This document shows positions 10,580 through 19,362 of a DNA stretch of 64,000 nt, one piece after another. The stretch is taken from the NCBI GenBank assembly GCA_009731375.1, contig BJOX01000311.1, positions 501,395 to 565,394 on the forward strand. The letters are read 5' to 3'. The notes beneath the pieces were generated by a model. The model had not been told where the DNA came from. It did no database searches and saw only the letters and a list, made by a program, of their open reading frames with translations. How positions within the stretch are numbered: the first letter of the stretch is position 1; each line of letters begins with the position of its first letter. This stretch comes from Paulinella micropora (lineage: Eukaryota > Cercozoa > Imbricatea > Euglyphida). The position numbers and the translations under genes are program-made.

Positions 10580-11602
10580 AAAAACGAACAAAAAATACAG
10601 ATAGATGTAAGGGAGGTAATGGCGAAAATGAATGAAATGATTTTGAGCAATGACCCTTATATGAAACTATTGGCTTTAATGTTAGCAATAGGGGCGCGAC
10701 CCGTTGAGATATTTGATAAAAACACTTATGAATTAATACCCGACAAACCGAGTTGGTTGAGAGTGGATAATTTAGCAAAAAAGAGAGAGGGGCAAAAAAA
10801 GAATTGGACCGAGAGGCCAGTTGTTTTATTTACTCCTTCTTTTGTTATTGAACAAGTAAATTCAATAAGAAATCACTTCAAGAAAAAGAAAGCAATAATA
10901 ATCAACGACGACGGACAACTAGCGAAAGACAAAAACAATGAACTAAACAAACGAATAATTAAAGTGTTTCCTTGGTTGGCGGACTATAAACAAAGGTCTT
11001 CAATGTTGCGAAAATTATACGCGAGTTTGTCATACACGAATTTTGCTAATCCGAAAACAACAAATTTTAATACTTGGGTTTCCAATGTGTTGGGACACGG
11101 CGATATGCTTACTTCATTTAGTTATAGTTGGGTGAATGTTGCCGATCCCGAGGAAATCAAAGCGGAGGGAATAAAAACAGAGTTGGAAGAATTGAGGCGA
11201 AAAATTGACTTATGTCTGAATGTCAAAGGGGCCGAAAATGAAAACGAAAACGAGGACGACGACGGCAAATATAAACCCTTGGGGAAAAAAGCAAGCCGTG
11301 AGGACAAGTTTGAGTTATTAAATAAAATTTGGAATGACTACGGTGGTGCAATTACGAATACGACACTTAGAAAAATAAGCGGAATTGGGGCTGTTATTGT
11401 AAATCAATTTGTAATGAGTAAAAAGGAAACCACGACGGAGGAAACAAAGCAACACGAAGCAAAGCAACCCGAAGCAAAGCAAACTGAAGCAACCGCGACG
11501 GAGAAAAAGAAAGCGGGCTATAAACTGATAGACGAAAACGGGGTGAGCCAACCAATAAGACGGAGTAGCCGATTGAAAGTAAAAAAGAAAGGCATTGAAT
11601 AA
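10580..11602 (+). CDS. Protelomerase-like recombinase, left copy (5' part in gap)
   Basis: This is the same protein as the complete right copy at 27824-29230, from about residue 129 to the end. All catalytic positions are present: Arg in 'IGARPVEI', Lys in 'LAKKREGQ', Arg in 'MLRKLYAS', His in 'VLGHGD' and Tyr in 'SFSYSWV'. It is transcribed towards the centre from the left end. Frames shown as running through the N gap have no support there. Confidence 0.85.
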   Translation, partial: KNEQKIQIDVREVMAKMNEMILSNDPYMKLLALMLAIGARPVEIFDKNTYELIPDKPSWLRVDNLAKKREGQKKNWTERPVVLFTPSFVIEQVNSIRNHFKKKKAIIINDDGQLAKDKNNELNKRIIKVFPWLADYKQRSSMLRKLYASLSYTNFANPKTTNFNTWVSNVLGHGDMLTSFSYSWVNVADPEEIKAEGIKTELEELRRKIDLCLNVKGAENENENEDDDGKYKPLGKKASREDKFELLNKIWNDYGGAITNTTLRKISGIGAVIVNQFVMSKKETTTEETKQHEAKQPEAKQTEATATEKKKAGYKLIDENGVSQPIRRSSRLKVKKKGIE

Positions 11603-11701
11603 ATCTCTTTGAATAATAGGGTTTTTGTTTTTTGTTTTGTTTTTTTCTTTCTTGTTTCTTTTTTCTGATTAAAAATTTTGAGCAATTCAATTAAATTTTT
11701 T

Positions 11702-11748
11702 GGTGTGTTGAAAAACACATAAATATTTTAGTGTGTTAAAAAACACAC
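11702..11748. terminator. Paired hairpins between convergent genes, left arm
   Basis: Two small hairpins follow the protelomerase: 'tgtgttgaaaaacaca' at about 11703-11719 and 'gtgtgttaaaaaacacac' at 11731-11748. The neighbouring coiled-coil gene converges on the same spot. Similar pairs follow other genes of this element. The right-arm equivalent is 27678-27724. Confidence 0.55.
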
Positions 11749-11859
11749 ATTACGCGGAGGGCGAAGACACGGAAACTTCCATTGACGAAGGCAGGGCTGG
11801 CGGGCTAATTTTGGAAACGACACGAGAGAGGGCATCTTCAAAATCTACACCCGTATTAA

Positions 11860-12249
11860 TCAAATGAATAATTCTTTCATAATGGGGCCTTTTAAAATGG
11901 GAATTTTTCTGTGGCACTTTTGTTCAATCCATCTTTGAAGGTGCTTCAATTCGTTAAAATTATGTTCCTGACGAAGTTTCAAGGTCTTGGAAATATCAAT
12001 ATCTTCATTAATTTCATTTGCTTCTTGGAGGGCTTTTTGGAGGGCCTTCAATTCTTGCTGTTTCTTGGTTCGTTGTTTTTCCAAGGAGGCAATTTTATGA
12101 TTGAAAGCCTTGATATCCCCTTCGGCTCTTTCAATTCCTGCTTTTACTTCGTCTGTGTCTGTAATTCGTTTCCGTCTCTTAATTCGGCGTTGGACATCTT
12201 CATCGGTCTCGGGGGCACATCGCGGAACAAGGCTTCTACTGTCGCTCAT
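11860..12249 (-). CDS. Basic coiled-coil protein, left copy
   Basis: The likely start is the second Met (12249, 'MSDSRSLVPRC'), giving about 129 residues; an upstream Met at 12300 would add 17. A long heptad-like helix ('AFNHKIASLEKQRTKKQQ' onwards) is flanked by basic residues. I recognise no family. After the stop another frame stays open for about 40 codons ('HLINTGVDFEDALSRVV'), in both arms, so the ancestral protein may have been longer and shifted frame before the arms were copied. It is convergent with the protelomerase gene. Confidence 0.6.
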   Translation of the reverse strand: MSDSRSLVPRCAPETDEDVQRRIKRRKRITDTDEVKAGIERAEGDIKAFNHKIASLEKQRTKKQQELKALQKALQEANEINEDIDISKTLKLRQEHNFNELKHLQRWIEQKCHRKIPILKGPIMKELFI

Positions 12250-12480
12250 CTTGTCTGGTCTTCTTTTTGCTTTTTGCTCGGGACGGAAGGGCGGAAACAA
12301 CTTTGACCGCTCGGGACGGAAGCAAAAAGCGTCCCGCCGTCCGAAAATTGGTGTCGCGGACCCTGATTTTTAACTGGTTGCGGGGTAAAAGTGCTAACGA
12401 AATTATCTCATTGGGTCTGGACTAACGAAAAAAAAATAGTTGTTTCATGGCGGTTTCTGTTGTCTGGACTAACGAAATTA
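12250..12480. other. Intergenic region with short direct repeats, left arm
   Basis: It contains two copies of 'gtctggactaacgaaa' (about 12415 and 12464) and a related 'gtgctaacgaaatt'. Two GC-rich 'cgggacggaagc' copies lie near 12280-12320 next to the coiled-coil gene start. These could be promoter or replication signals; I cannot tell which. Confidence 0.4.
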
Positions 12481-12867
12481 TTATAATTTATTTGTGGTTG
12501 TGGTGGCACTCGTAATTATCTCGTCAATAGCGGGTCGTATGTTGGACATGTAGGAATACAATATATTTTCGTATTCTTCAATCATTGCTTTAGATTTTTC
12601 ATTCGTTGGCAATCGTTGAAGATTGTCTTTTATTTTGATTAATTGTGCGTATGTGTCGGGTGTTGTTGCGTTCAAATAGTTTTTGATTTGAGAGATATTT
12701 TGAAATGTTTCTTCTGTGGTTGTTGGTGTTGTTATAATCTCGTTTAAGCATTCGTTCAAGGCCTTCAAAAATTTCAATGTGTCGTGTGTGGTGTGTGTGC
12801 GGGCTGTGTGGATTACCAAATCAATTTTAGATTTAAGGACGGCATCACATACTCGGCATTTTGACAT
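12481..12867 (-). CDS. Single C2H2 zinc-finger protein, left copy
   Basis: This is a 128-residue protein. Residues 4-25 form one C2H2 finger (C-x2-C-x12-H-x4-H; starts 'CRVC', ends 'HTARTH'). The rest is helical with Thr-rich stretches and no recognised domain. It probably binds nucleic acid. The copy at 26559-26945 appears identical. Confidence 0.65.
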   Translation of the reverse strand: MSKCRVCDAVLKSKIDLVIHTARTHTTHDTLKFLKALNECLNEIITTPTTTEETFQNISQIKNYLNATTPDTYAQLIKIKDNLQRLPTNEKSKAMIEEYENILYSYMSNIRPAIDEIITSATTTTNKL

Positions 12868-12915
12868 CTCTTATAATTATGTATTCTTTTTTTTCAAACA
12901 AGTCATTCGTAATTA

Positions 12916-13146
12916 TCACATTCGATTATCAAATGTATGTTCAATTTGTAAGGCCATTTGTTTTAATCTATCAATACTTTTTTTATACAATAATTCATCA
13001 ATTATTGGTTTATGATAGCGGTTTATTTATTTATAAAGTGTGTCAATCGTTTGACACGGGATTAAACCCTTATTTTCGTGAAGTCGTCGCGTATTGACAA
13101 TATTCATCAAATATATTAATTGGTCCAGATTGTCAATAAAAGACAT
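12916..13146 (-). pseudogene. Small ORF with one in-frame stop, left copy
   Basis: This is the same as 26280-26510 in the right arm. A 77-codon frame beginning 'MSFIDNLDQLIYLMNIV' is interrupted once by TAA after codon 39, then stays open to TGA. Both arms share the stop. It may be a 39-residue peptide or a decayed gene. Confidence 0.4.
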
Positions 13147-13153
13147 CGTATAA

Positions 13154-13381
13154 TTAAGGGTCTTCCATAACAAAAGCATTTAAACATTTTTTAGAGCAAA
13201 ATATCGCGGTTTCATACATTAGACCCGTATCACATATACGATAAATCGGATTATCAACGAAAGCAAACGATATCCCGCAACAATCGCACAAATCGCAGTT
13301 ATGATACACGATATCCCCGTATATAAAACTCTCTATGTAATCCCGTAGTTCGGTCGGCAGTCGTTTGATAATGTCGGCCAT
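13154..13381 (-). CDS. Small FCS-type zinc protein with F-box-like start, left copy
   Basis: This 75-residue protein begins 'MADIIKRLPTELRDYI', which resembles the first helix of an F-box. A Cys cluster ('CDLCDCC') and 'IFCSKKCL' follow, together a likely treble-clef (MYM/FCS) zinc site. A related 60-residue protein lies at 17701-17883. Function unknown; possibly an adaptor or nucleic-acid binding protein. Confidence 0.6.
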   Translation of the reverse strand: MADIIKRLPTELRDYIESFIYGDIVYHNCDLCDCCGISFAFVDNPIYRICDTGLMYETAIFCSKKCLNAFVMEDP

Positions 13382-13551
13382 TTATCGGGACGCGGTCGGG
13401 ACGCGGTCGGGACGCGGTGGCGTATATGTTATTATCCTTCGGTCAATTCTTATTCTTTTTTTTCTTTTTTGAAAGAAAAAAAGAAAATATATAATATCCA
13501 TGTGAAACAAAGAGGAAGCAACAAAACATAAAAAAGAAGCCAAAAAAGGGC

Positions 13552-13683
13552 GGGCAAAAAATGGGGCCATGGCCCCAAATCCTGCCCAAAAAAAATTATA
13601 AAATCCATATAAAAAATGGATTTCAATTGGAAATTAAAAAAAAAATCGGGCAAAAAATGGGGCCATGGCACCAAATCCTGCCC
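13552..13683. terminator. Paired 36-bp hairpin repeats downstream of primase-helicase, left arm
   Basis: Direct repeats at 13552-13587 and 13648-13683 each hold the palindrome 'tggggccatggcccca' (one base changed in the second), enclosed by complementary gggca/tgccc ends. They follow the primase-helicase gene and are separated by an AT-rich stretch with a further weak hairpin. The right-arm equivalents are 25839-25874 and 25743-25778. They may end transcripts; an origin role is an alternative. Confidence 0.5.
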
Positions 13684-13795
13684 ACCACTTTTAAGCCTTA
13701 TTAACATAAAATAAGCATTCGTATTAATCATTAAGAAAATATACATCTATGAAAAATTACATATCCTTAATCAGCGGGGACTGTGTTGGCCCATT

Positions 13796-16708
13796 TTATA
13801 AATCGTTGTTTTGGTTATATGGTCTCTTTTTATACCCCATAATAACATTCCTGAATTTTTTTCGTCGGCCGTCAATAATCGGCTTGTATTCTTCCTTACA
13901 ATAACCCCTTAAGTCGGGGTGATTTTTGATTTTGTCCGCAACAAACTTATTATTATGAATTCGTCTGTCTCGTTTGGACATATTATCATATAAGTCGCCC
14001 AGTTTAAATTCGGCGCACACGTCTTGAATTTGTATAAATTCTTTGTCTTCCGCTTTTTCATACAACTCATTAAACCACATCATAAAGTCGTCGCAGTTTC
14101 TTAAGTAGTATGACGAAGCCTTCAACACTGTTTCGGGGGTCTCAATTAAATTATAGCCTTGTTTAACAAAGTCATTAAATGATTTCGTCAAAATATGAAA
14201 CAATGATAATTTATAATCATTAATAAAATCAACGGTTTCATAATATGGATTGGCCTCATAGATATTGGTCAAATCCGTCAATTTGGTCATTTCTTCTTTT
14301 GATTTAAACAATGTCGGAAATGGAACCACACGCAACCTTCGGACACATCCGCCGTCTAAATGGTCAATTAATGGAATGTCATTTGCTAACATAAACAATG
14401 TGCCCACATTCCTTTTTTCCGTGTTTTTTTCATACAATCCGCGGGCCACAATAGTATCAGTCCCCGTGAGAGTTTTAATTGAAGACCCTATCAGATTTTT
14501 CTTCGCACTTGGTTCAACAAATACGCACGCCCGTTTGTTGTGTAAATTCGCCAAGCCTTGGTTCAAATCGCTTTCTTTTGCTTCTTTTGTTATAATGTTG
14601 ATATGAGCATTAATGTAATATTCACCCAACATCCCACGATATAATTTCGTCATTAATGTATCCTTACCATTACCGCCAGACCCCGTCAGAATAAAGAAAT
14701 ATTGGAGTTGTTGCCCATATAGCCCCGTCGCCATCGCTTGTAGTAGATATTCGCGCACATCGTCATAAGGCATAACTTTTTTCAGAAAATCTCGCAGATT
14801 GGTAATTGCTTCATCGTTCGGCGGTTTGTAATTATAACCCACACTCATACAAACATAATCATCGGGCTTACCATTACGGAATTCACCTTTTACAAGGTCA
14901 TACACACCATTATTAAATCCTACCAAATTTGAAGTAATATCAAACGGATTTTTTTTAACCATATATTTCGCTTTTAAGCATTTCACAATACCACCACGCG
15001 GGCTATGGTTCCTTAATTTAATTATCATTTGCTTTTGCTTTTTCTTATACATTTTAATGTTTTCATCGCGTTGCTTCATTTTTCCCTCGTCGGTCTCTTG
15101 TTGTTTTTCTTTAATCGCAACACTAATAAGGACATCGGTAAATATCATCATTTCATTAAATACGATTGACCCCAGAAAGTTATGAAATATGTCATCATCT
15201 CCCGCGTCCCATAAGTGCGCATTCGGCGGAAACTCATACACCGCATTATTGAAGCAGATAAACCTATTTTTATATTTCGCGTAGATAAATTCCGCATAAT
15301 CATCGTCATTGCCATCGATAAAGGCTTTTGATTTTTCGCAATCATAATTGCCGTTGTTAGTCGCTACGGGTTCGGGTTCGGGTTCGGCCACGGCTACAGG
15401 TTCAACGGCTACAGGTTCGGCCACGGCTACGGGTTCGGCCACGGGTTTGGCTTCTTTGGCTTTCTTAATTAGTTTTTCAAGATAATCAACGGCTTTATAT
15501 GATTGCCTCTTGTGTTCATATCCGTTTTCTTTAGCCCAGTATAACAATGAGCCGTATTTTAATAATCCCTTTGTGCCAGCATTCCACATTTCAATAATGT
15601 CGTCATCACCCGTAAATTTATCGCTTTGTTTTGAAAATTCAATAGCCAACGATAAACCAACATCTTTATTGATTGTTTCGTGTTTCAAAGCCTCGCAAGC
15701 CTCCGCGGTCCAACGGATTGCCCAAAGCACTTTTTGCCAATCAGTATAATTATCAGCCATAATAGCGGGTATCCATTTCACAACCTCCTTCAATTCGTCA
15801 GCGGACGCGGGCAAATCTTTCAATATGATACTTGAAAAATCAAAACAGTCGCCATCAGTAATTTTGTTATTGTCAGGTGGAATGTCTAACACTTCAAAAG
15901 ACGCTTCTTCAATCCCGCACACCATAACACACGTCGCCCCGTATATCATCCGTATTAGCCATTGTGGTGGATTAATCGGCGGATATTTGTCGGGTCGCAT
16001 TTTCCACTCATACATTTTGCCAGACTTATGAATTGAAGGTGGTAATGTTATTTTTCCCCAATCGTTTTTCAAATCCCAGTCCAATTTGAATTCTTGGTAT
16101 TCGTCATTATCATCTCCTTTTAATCGCATTGTTGGAAATTGTATCATATTTTTGACATTGGACAAATACGGAAGAAAGACATGATAACCACCCCCGCCAG
16201 TTATCGCACGCGGGGCCATTTTAATGAATGTTTTCGTTTCTTCATCCGTTTTGCCAAAGAAGCATAACATCGCTTTGAAAATTTCAACAGAAGTAAATTT
16301 AAGGTCTTTGACGGGTTTATTATCAATGTCTAACACAGAGACATTTGAAAATATACCAGTTCGCATCCCAATGTTTTCGCCTTGCTTAAATTTCCATGGC
16401 TTGTTGAAGTCCGCGTCGTATTTACGGCCAATTTTTCCCATTGGTATCGCCGTCGGTTTTCCCTTGGTCATCACGATTTTCTCTCGCACAATGGAATAAT
16501 TGAGAGTGTCATAAAGTTCCGCATACTCCCTCACTTTTTCACAATGTCGCGGGCCATGGTCCCACGGGTTTTTGTTTTCGTCGTTCGTTGCTTTGAATTC
16601 ATAGACGGCGGGCGCCTTGGTTCCCGTGGTGGTTCCCGCGTTCGTGGTCGTGGTCATTGTCGTGGTCTCGCTCATATCTTCAACTCTCAATATATTGTTG
16701 TTCGGCAT
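13796..16708 (-). CDS. Primase-helicase (AEP primase, PriCT, D5-like SF3 helicase), left copy
   Basis: The protein has 970 residues from the ATG at 16708. The frame opens 29 codons further upstream into the single-copy centre. I chose 16708 because both arms share it and it directly follows the conserved start-site motif. Residues about 45-260 look like a bifunctional primase-polymerase domain: 'SVLDIDN' with Asp127 and Asp129, 'GGGGYHVF' with His176, and 'LPPSIHKSG'. Residues 305-400 match a PriCT-type linker. A variable Pro-Val-Ala-Glu repeat (420-450) precedes a D5-type helicase: Walker A 'GSGGNGKDT' (676-684), Walker B 'CVFVEP', sensor 'FMLAND' and 'CVRRLRVV' with the Arg finger. It should prime and unwind the element's own DNA. 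The residue after the Walker A Lys is Asp instead of Ser or Thr. Confidence 0.9.
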   Translation of the reverse strand: MPNNNILRVEDMSETTTMTTTTNAGTTTGTKAPAVYEFKATNDENKNPWDHGPRHCEKVREYAELYDTLNYSIVREKIVMTKGKPTAIPMGKIGRKYDADFNKPWKFKQGENIGMRTGIFSNVSVLDIDNKPVKDLKFTSVEIFKAMLCFFGKTDEETKTFIKMAPRAITGGGGYHVFLPYLSNVKNMIQFPTMRLKGDDNDEYQEFKLDWDLKNDWGKITLPPSIHKSGKMYEWKMRPDKYPPINPPQWLIRMIYGATCVMVCGIEEASFEVLDIPPDNNKITDGDCFDFSSIILKDLPASADELKEVVKWIPAIMADNYTDWQKVLWAIRWTAEACEALKHETINKDVGLSLAIEFSKQSDKFTGDDDIIEMWNAGTKGLLKYGSLLYWAKENGYEHKRQSYKAVDYLEKLIKKAKEAKPVAEPVAVAEPVAVEPVAVAEPEPEPVATNNGNYDCEKSKAFIDGNDDDYAEFIYAKYKNRFICFNNAVYEFPPNAHLWDAGDDDIFHNFLGSIVFNEMMIFTDVLISVAIKEKQQETDEGKMKQRDENIKMYKKKQKQMIIKLRNHSPRGGIVKCLKAKYMVKKNPFDITSNLVGFNNGVYDLVKGEFRNGKPDDYVCMSVGYNYKPPNDEAITNLRDFLKKVMPYDDVREYLLQAMATGLYGQQLQYFFILTGSGGNGKDTLMTKLYRGMLGEYYINAHINIITKEAKESDLNQGLANLHNKRACVFVEPSAKKNLIGSSIKTLTGTDTIVARGLYEKNTEKRNVGTLFMLANDIPLIDHLDGGCVRRLRVVPFPTLFKSKEEMTKLTDLTNIYEANPYYETVDFINDYKLSLFHILTKSFNDFVKQGYNLIETPETVLKASSYYLRNCDDFMMWFNELYEKAEDKEFIQIQDVCAEFKLGDLYDNMSKRDRRIHNNKFVADKIKNHPDLRGYCKEEYKPIIDGRRKKFRNVIMGYKKRPYNQNNDL

Positions 16709-16739
16709 TTCTTTAATAGATAATTCCCATATCTTTGTA
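16706..16739 (-). promoter_or_regulatory. Conserved start-site motif, left primase-helicase
   Basis: On the minus strand this reads 'acaaagatatgggaatta' then 'tctattaaagaaATG'. The same segment precedes the right primase gene (22687-22720), the gene starting at 17624 and the zinc-finger nuclease gene starting at 20867. The arm boundary coincides with its upstream edge. Confidence 0.65.
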
Positions 16740-16904
16740 AGGTCAGGAAGGACCAATTTGACATTGTCATTTCGTGGCACATCAACGGATAACATTTTGA
16801 ATGTTATATATTTTCAAATATAAAATTTTCAAAAAAATTAAATAAATATTAATAAAATAATAAATATTTTTTATTAAACTTTTTATATATCCATATAATA
16901 TAAT

Positions 16905-17213
16905 ATGAGTATAAGGGGACGAAAACCAACCGCACCAAGCATTCAACCGCCTAGCCAAACTATAAGAAACCCAGACGGCACAACGACCTATATTCGCTAT
17001 TATCCAAAGGCATTAAAAAACGGCAACATCGTTTATAATAAATACATTCAAACCCTCAAACACGCAACACCACAACAAAAGACCACTCAGAAAAAAATCA
17101 AGGGTAAAATGATCAAAGAGATAAAGCCCGCGTTGCTAAATTATAGTGTTGAAGAATTCAACAAGATTAAGCCTTTATTGGAAAATAAACAAATCCTTCA
17201 ATTTGTAAATTAG
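16905..17213 (+). CDS. Small basic protein of unknown function
   Basis: This 102-residue protein is rich in Lys, Gln and Thr; its start is 'MSIRGRKPTAP'. The segment 'DGTTTYIRYYPKALKNGN' suggests a short beta hairpin, and the C-terminus is helical. It has no known family that I recognise. It begins after an AT-rich stretch with 'tttatatatccatataatat', similar to the sequence before the gene at 17701. It is divergent from the left primase gene, so the 196-base spacer probably holds two promoters. Confidence 0.55.
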   Translation: MSIRGRKPTAPSIQPPSQTIRNPDGTTTYIRYYPKALKNGNIVYNKYIQTLKHATPQQKTTQKKIKGKMIKEIKPALLNYSVEEFNKIKPLLENKQILQFVN

Positions 17214-17279
17214 ATAAAAAAGAAATCTATTTTTTTTATCGTGTTGTTTATTCTGTTGTTTTCGTCAAAAACGAAAACA
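17213..17279. terminator. Paired hairpins between convergent genes, centre
   Basis: One hairpin at 17213-17240 (gataaaaa/ttttttatc stem) and one at 17257-17279 ('tgttttcgt' with 'acgaaaaca') fill the 66 bases between two converging genes. Confidence 0.6.
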
Positions 17280-17624
17280 TTATATTGTTTTCGTCAAAGC
17301 ATAATATAATTCGTTTTTCGTCGTGCTATAATATTCCCCGTCATCGTCGTCGTTTTTAATTACCTTCAACACATTACAATAATATTCAAAATGTGTAATT
17401 TGGAATATCCTTACTTCAATTAATGATAAATCTTCAATTCTATTTTTAATTTTTCCTTCCAAGTGTCCAACGTATTTCACATCGTTCAACGCATACCTCA
17501 TATTTTTCTTCGTCCATTGCTCGCGGGCTCCCGTAAATTCACAAATCAAATTCACCACGACCTCGGGCAAATTGCTCTCTCGCATCAGATAAACATACGC
17601 CATTTTATATATGTGGTTGCTCAT
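17280..17624 (-). CDS. Unknown 114-residue protein
   Basis: It starts 'MSNHIYKMAYVYLMRE' immediately after the conserved start-site motif. 'LPEVVVNLICEFTG' resembles the F-box-like N-terminus of the FCS protein in the arms. The remainder is mixed alpha-beta with an acidic DDDDGE stretch. It has no Cys cluster and no known function. Confidence 0.6.
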   Translation of the reverse strand: MSNHIYKMAYVYLMRESNLPEVVVNLICEFTGAREQWTKKNMRYALNDVKYVGHLEGKIKNRIEDLSLIEVRIFQITHFEYYCNVLKVIKNDDDDGEYYSTTKNELYYALTKTI

Positions 17625-17655
17625 TTCTTTAATATATAATTCACATATCTTTGAA
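17622..17655 (-). promoter_or_regulatory. Conserved start-site motif before the 114-residue gene
   Basis: On the minus strand this reads 'ttcaaagatatgtgaatta' then 'tatattaaagaaATG'. It is near identical to the motif at 22687-22720 and 20837-20869. Confidence 0.65.
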
Positions 17656-17700
17656 TATAATATATAAGAAAAAAAAGATTCGTTTATATATCCTTATTAT

Positions 17701-17883
17701 ATGTCGTGTGTCTATTGTAAGCATTCAAACATTCATATTGTTGTTGATAATGTCGGCTTTTGTAGCCTTAAATGTTTAATAACACATCTATTAAGGAATA
17801 ACCCGTCTAACATTACGCCCTCTATTACAAATGAAATATTAGACAACATAAACCCTTATACCATTATTCGCCCAGTTCGTTGA
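17701..17883 (+). CDS. 60-residue FCS-type zinc protein
   Basis: It starts 'MSCVYCKHSNIHIVV' with a first Cys pair, followed by 'GFCSLKCLITHLL' as the second. Two Cys pairs in this arrangement suggest a single treble-clef zinc site like that of the 75-residue arm protein. Its 3' end overlaps the extended frame of the opposite-strand nuclease (17864-18462) by about 20 bases. Confidence 0.55.
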   Translation: MSCVYCKHSNIHIVVDNVGFCSLKCLITHLLRNNPSNITPSITNEILDNINPYTIIRPVR

Positions 17884-18462
17884 TAGTGTTATCAACCTCT
17901 TTTAATATCCATAACACCAACGCCTTATCGTATTCAACGAAATATAAATTAATATCCCCATCTACAACTTCACAAAAAACACAAGTTGATAATTTAGATA
18001 AATACATATAAATTTGTAATTGATATGTTCCCATATCTTAATACCATATGTTTTGTTGCTCCTTATTTTTACTTCTAAAATTGATTTGAATACATCAAAA
18101 TTAATAATCCCGTCAATTATTCCATATATACAATATTTTTCATTCATTGGTTTTCTGTAAGACTTTTGAAAACTTGATATATTGTATATTTCGCTTAAGT
18201 AATTAATAACGATCGCCTCATTCTTTAACCCGTTGCTCAAATGGTCGCCGTGGTCCTTTAATTTAACATACATTTCATTTTCTATTTTATGGACTTTCGG
18301 CATATGTGGTAATTTTCTTTTTTTCATTTTTATTTTTGTTGTTTCCAAATGTGGAAATTCCCTTTTAGCAAATTCATAAATATATCTTTTTTCGTGTTCG
18401 TTCAAAAAAAGAATTTTTGCTATTTCTCCCGCGTATATAACTTTCATCCGTATATTACGCAT
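17864..18462 (-). pseudogene. YqaJ-like PD-(D/E)XK nuclease, one frameshift
   Basis: The frame from 18462 carries 'YGIIDGIINF' and 'ILEVKIRSN', the Asp and Glu-x-Lys of a PD-(D/E)XK nuclease. Near 18040 it shifts: the original frame ends at 17962 with an unlikely tail. The adjacent frame continues with 'TYQLQIYMYLSKLSTCVF' and 'INLYFVEYDK', the expected YqaJ-type ending, to a stop at 17864-17866. Such nucleases act as viral exonucleases or recombinases. Being in single-copy sequence, I cannot tell a real mutation from a sequencing error. The start overlaps the upstream gene by 8 bases, suggesting co-transcription. Confidence 0.65.
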
Positions 18463-19237
18463 TTAATAATATTTCCGCAAATTCATCAACATTATTGATT
18501 GGCTTCAATATTTCGGGGTGTGCTGTCTTAATACGATTGTATTTTAATTTCACATATTTCTCAATAAGTTCATATCGGTCGTGTCTGTCTTTCAATAATT
18601 GATTTAATGGCATATTTTGGCGTATCATAAAATCTTTTACTCGTTCATATTTTGATAATATATCATCATATAATATCTCTGTTGTATCGCTCGCGGTGTC
18701 GTCGGTGGCCTCGCATGTATTGCTTTCAATGACCATGGCGGTCTTGGCGGGTTCAATAATTTCGCCTTCAACATCCTTCATAGATAATAGATAAATTAGC
18801 CGTTTATTTTCCCGCCGTAATTCCTTAATTTTATCTTTCAAATGTTTTTCATTGTCTTTATACTTTATTATTGCCTTTGTCATTTTAGCATGTTTTTTAG
18901 CATTTTCAATTAAAGTGCGGTGTAATGATTTCGTTTTAATTATAAATTTTTTCATTATTACATCGTTTTTGGAAACAACATTTTTTATATCCAAATTATA
19001 TTTCATCGTCATTTTTAACGATATTTCCAATAACAAACCCCTTAATAATAAACCGCATTTTGTCCCCTCTCGTATCGTAGTCATAGCGGGTATTGTATGG
19101 ATAATAACCTCATAACCTCCTTTTATGTCGTGTATTTTACCATCATCACGCACGATATATTTATCGTAGTTTGAACGATACATTTTTTCATACAAATCGG
19201 GGTCGTTGTCAATATAACTACTTCCACAATCACACAT
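18455..19237 (-). CDS. 260-residue coiled-coil protein of unknown function
   Basis: It starts 'MCDCGSSYIDNDPDLYEK'. Residues about 105-155 form a strong Lys/Glu coiled coil ('KYKDNEKHLKDKIKELRRE'), followed by an acidic and Thr-rich linker and a helical C-terminus. The N-terminal Cys-x-Cys could bind metal but no second pair is visible. No family is recognised. It overlaps the start of the YqaJ-like gene. Confidence 0.6.
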   Translation of the reverse strand: MCDCGSSYIDNDPDLYEKMYRSNYDKYIVRDDGKIHDIKGGYEVIIHTIPAMTTIREGTKCGLLLRGLLLEISLKMTMKYNLDIKNVVSKNDVIMKKFIIKTKSLHRTLIENAKKHAKMTKAIIKYKDNEKHLKDKIKELRRENKRLIYLLSMKDVEGEIIEPAKTAMVIESNTCEATDDTASDTTEILYDDILSKYERVKDFMIRQNMPLNQLLKDRHDRYELIEKYVKLKYNRIKTAHPEILKPINNVDEFAEILLNA

Positions 19238-19362
19238 TCTTCGTTGGTTTGAAAAATCGTTTTTTGCTTAAAGATTTTCTAAATCTTTGTATATTATACT
19301 ATATAAAAAACTCATTTTTCTAAAATATATATTAAAGATATGGCTTATAATATATAACAAAA

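Larger units (their letters stand above)
10580..16739. repeat. Left inverted arm of the 20 kb element
   Basis: This is the reverse complement of 22687-28846 with no indel. The visible differences are single bases, for example Lys against Glu in the proline-alanine-valine repeats of the primase, and Cys against Gly in the coiled-coil protein. The inner boundary at 16739/16740 is sharp. Confidence 0.95.

Noticed and set aside
9985-10650. Long frames spanning the N gap on both strands
   Set aside because: They are open only because N codons are not stops. Only the part from 10580 belongs to a real gene.
13796-16795. 999-residue version of the left primase-helicase
   Set aside because: The extra 29 codons lie outside the inverted arm and upstream of the shared start motif; the right copy cannot have them.
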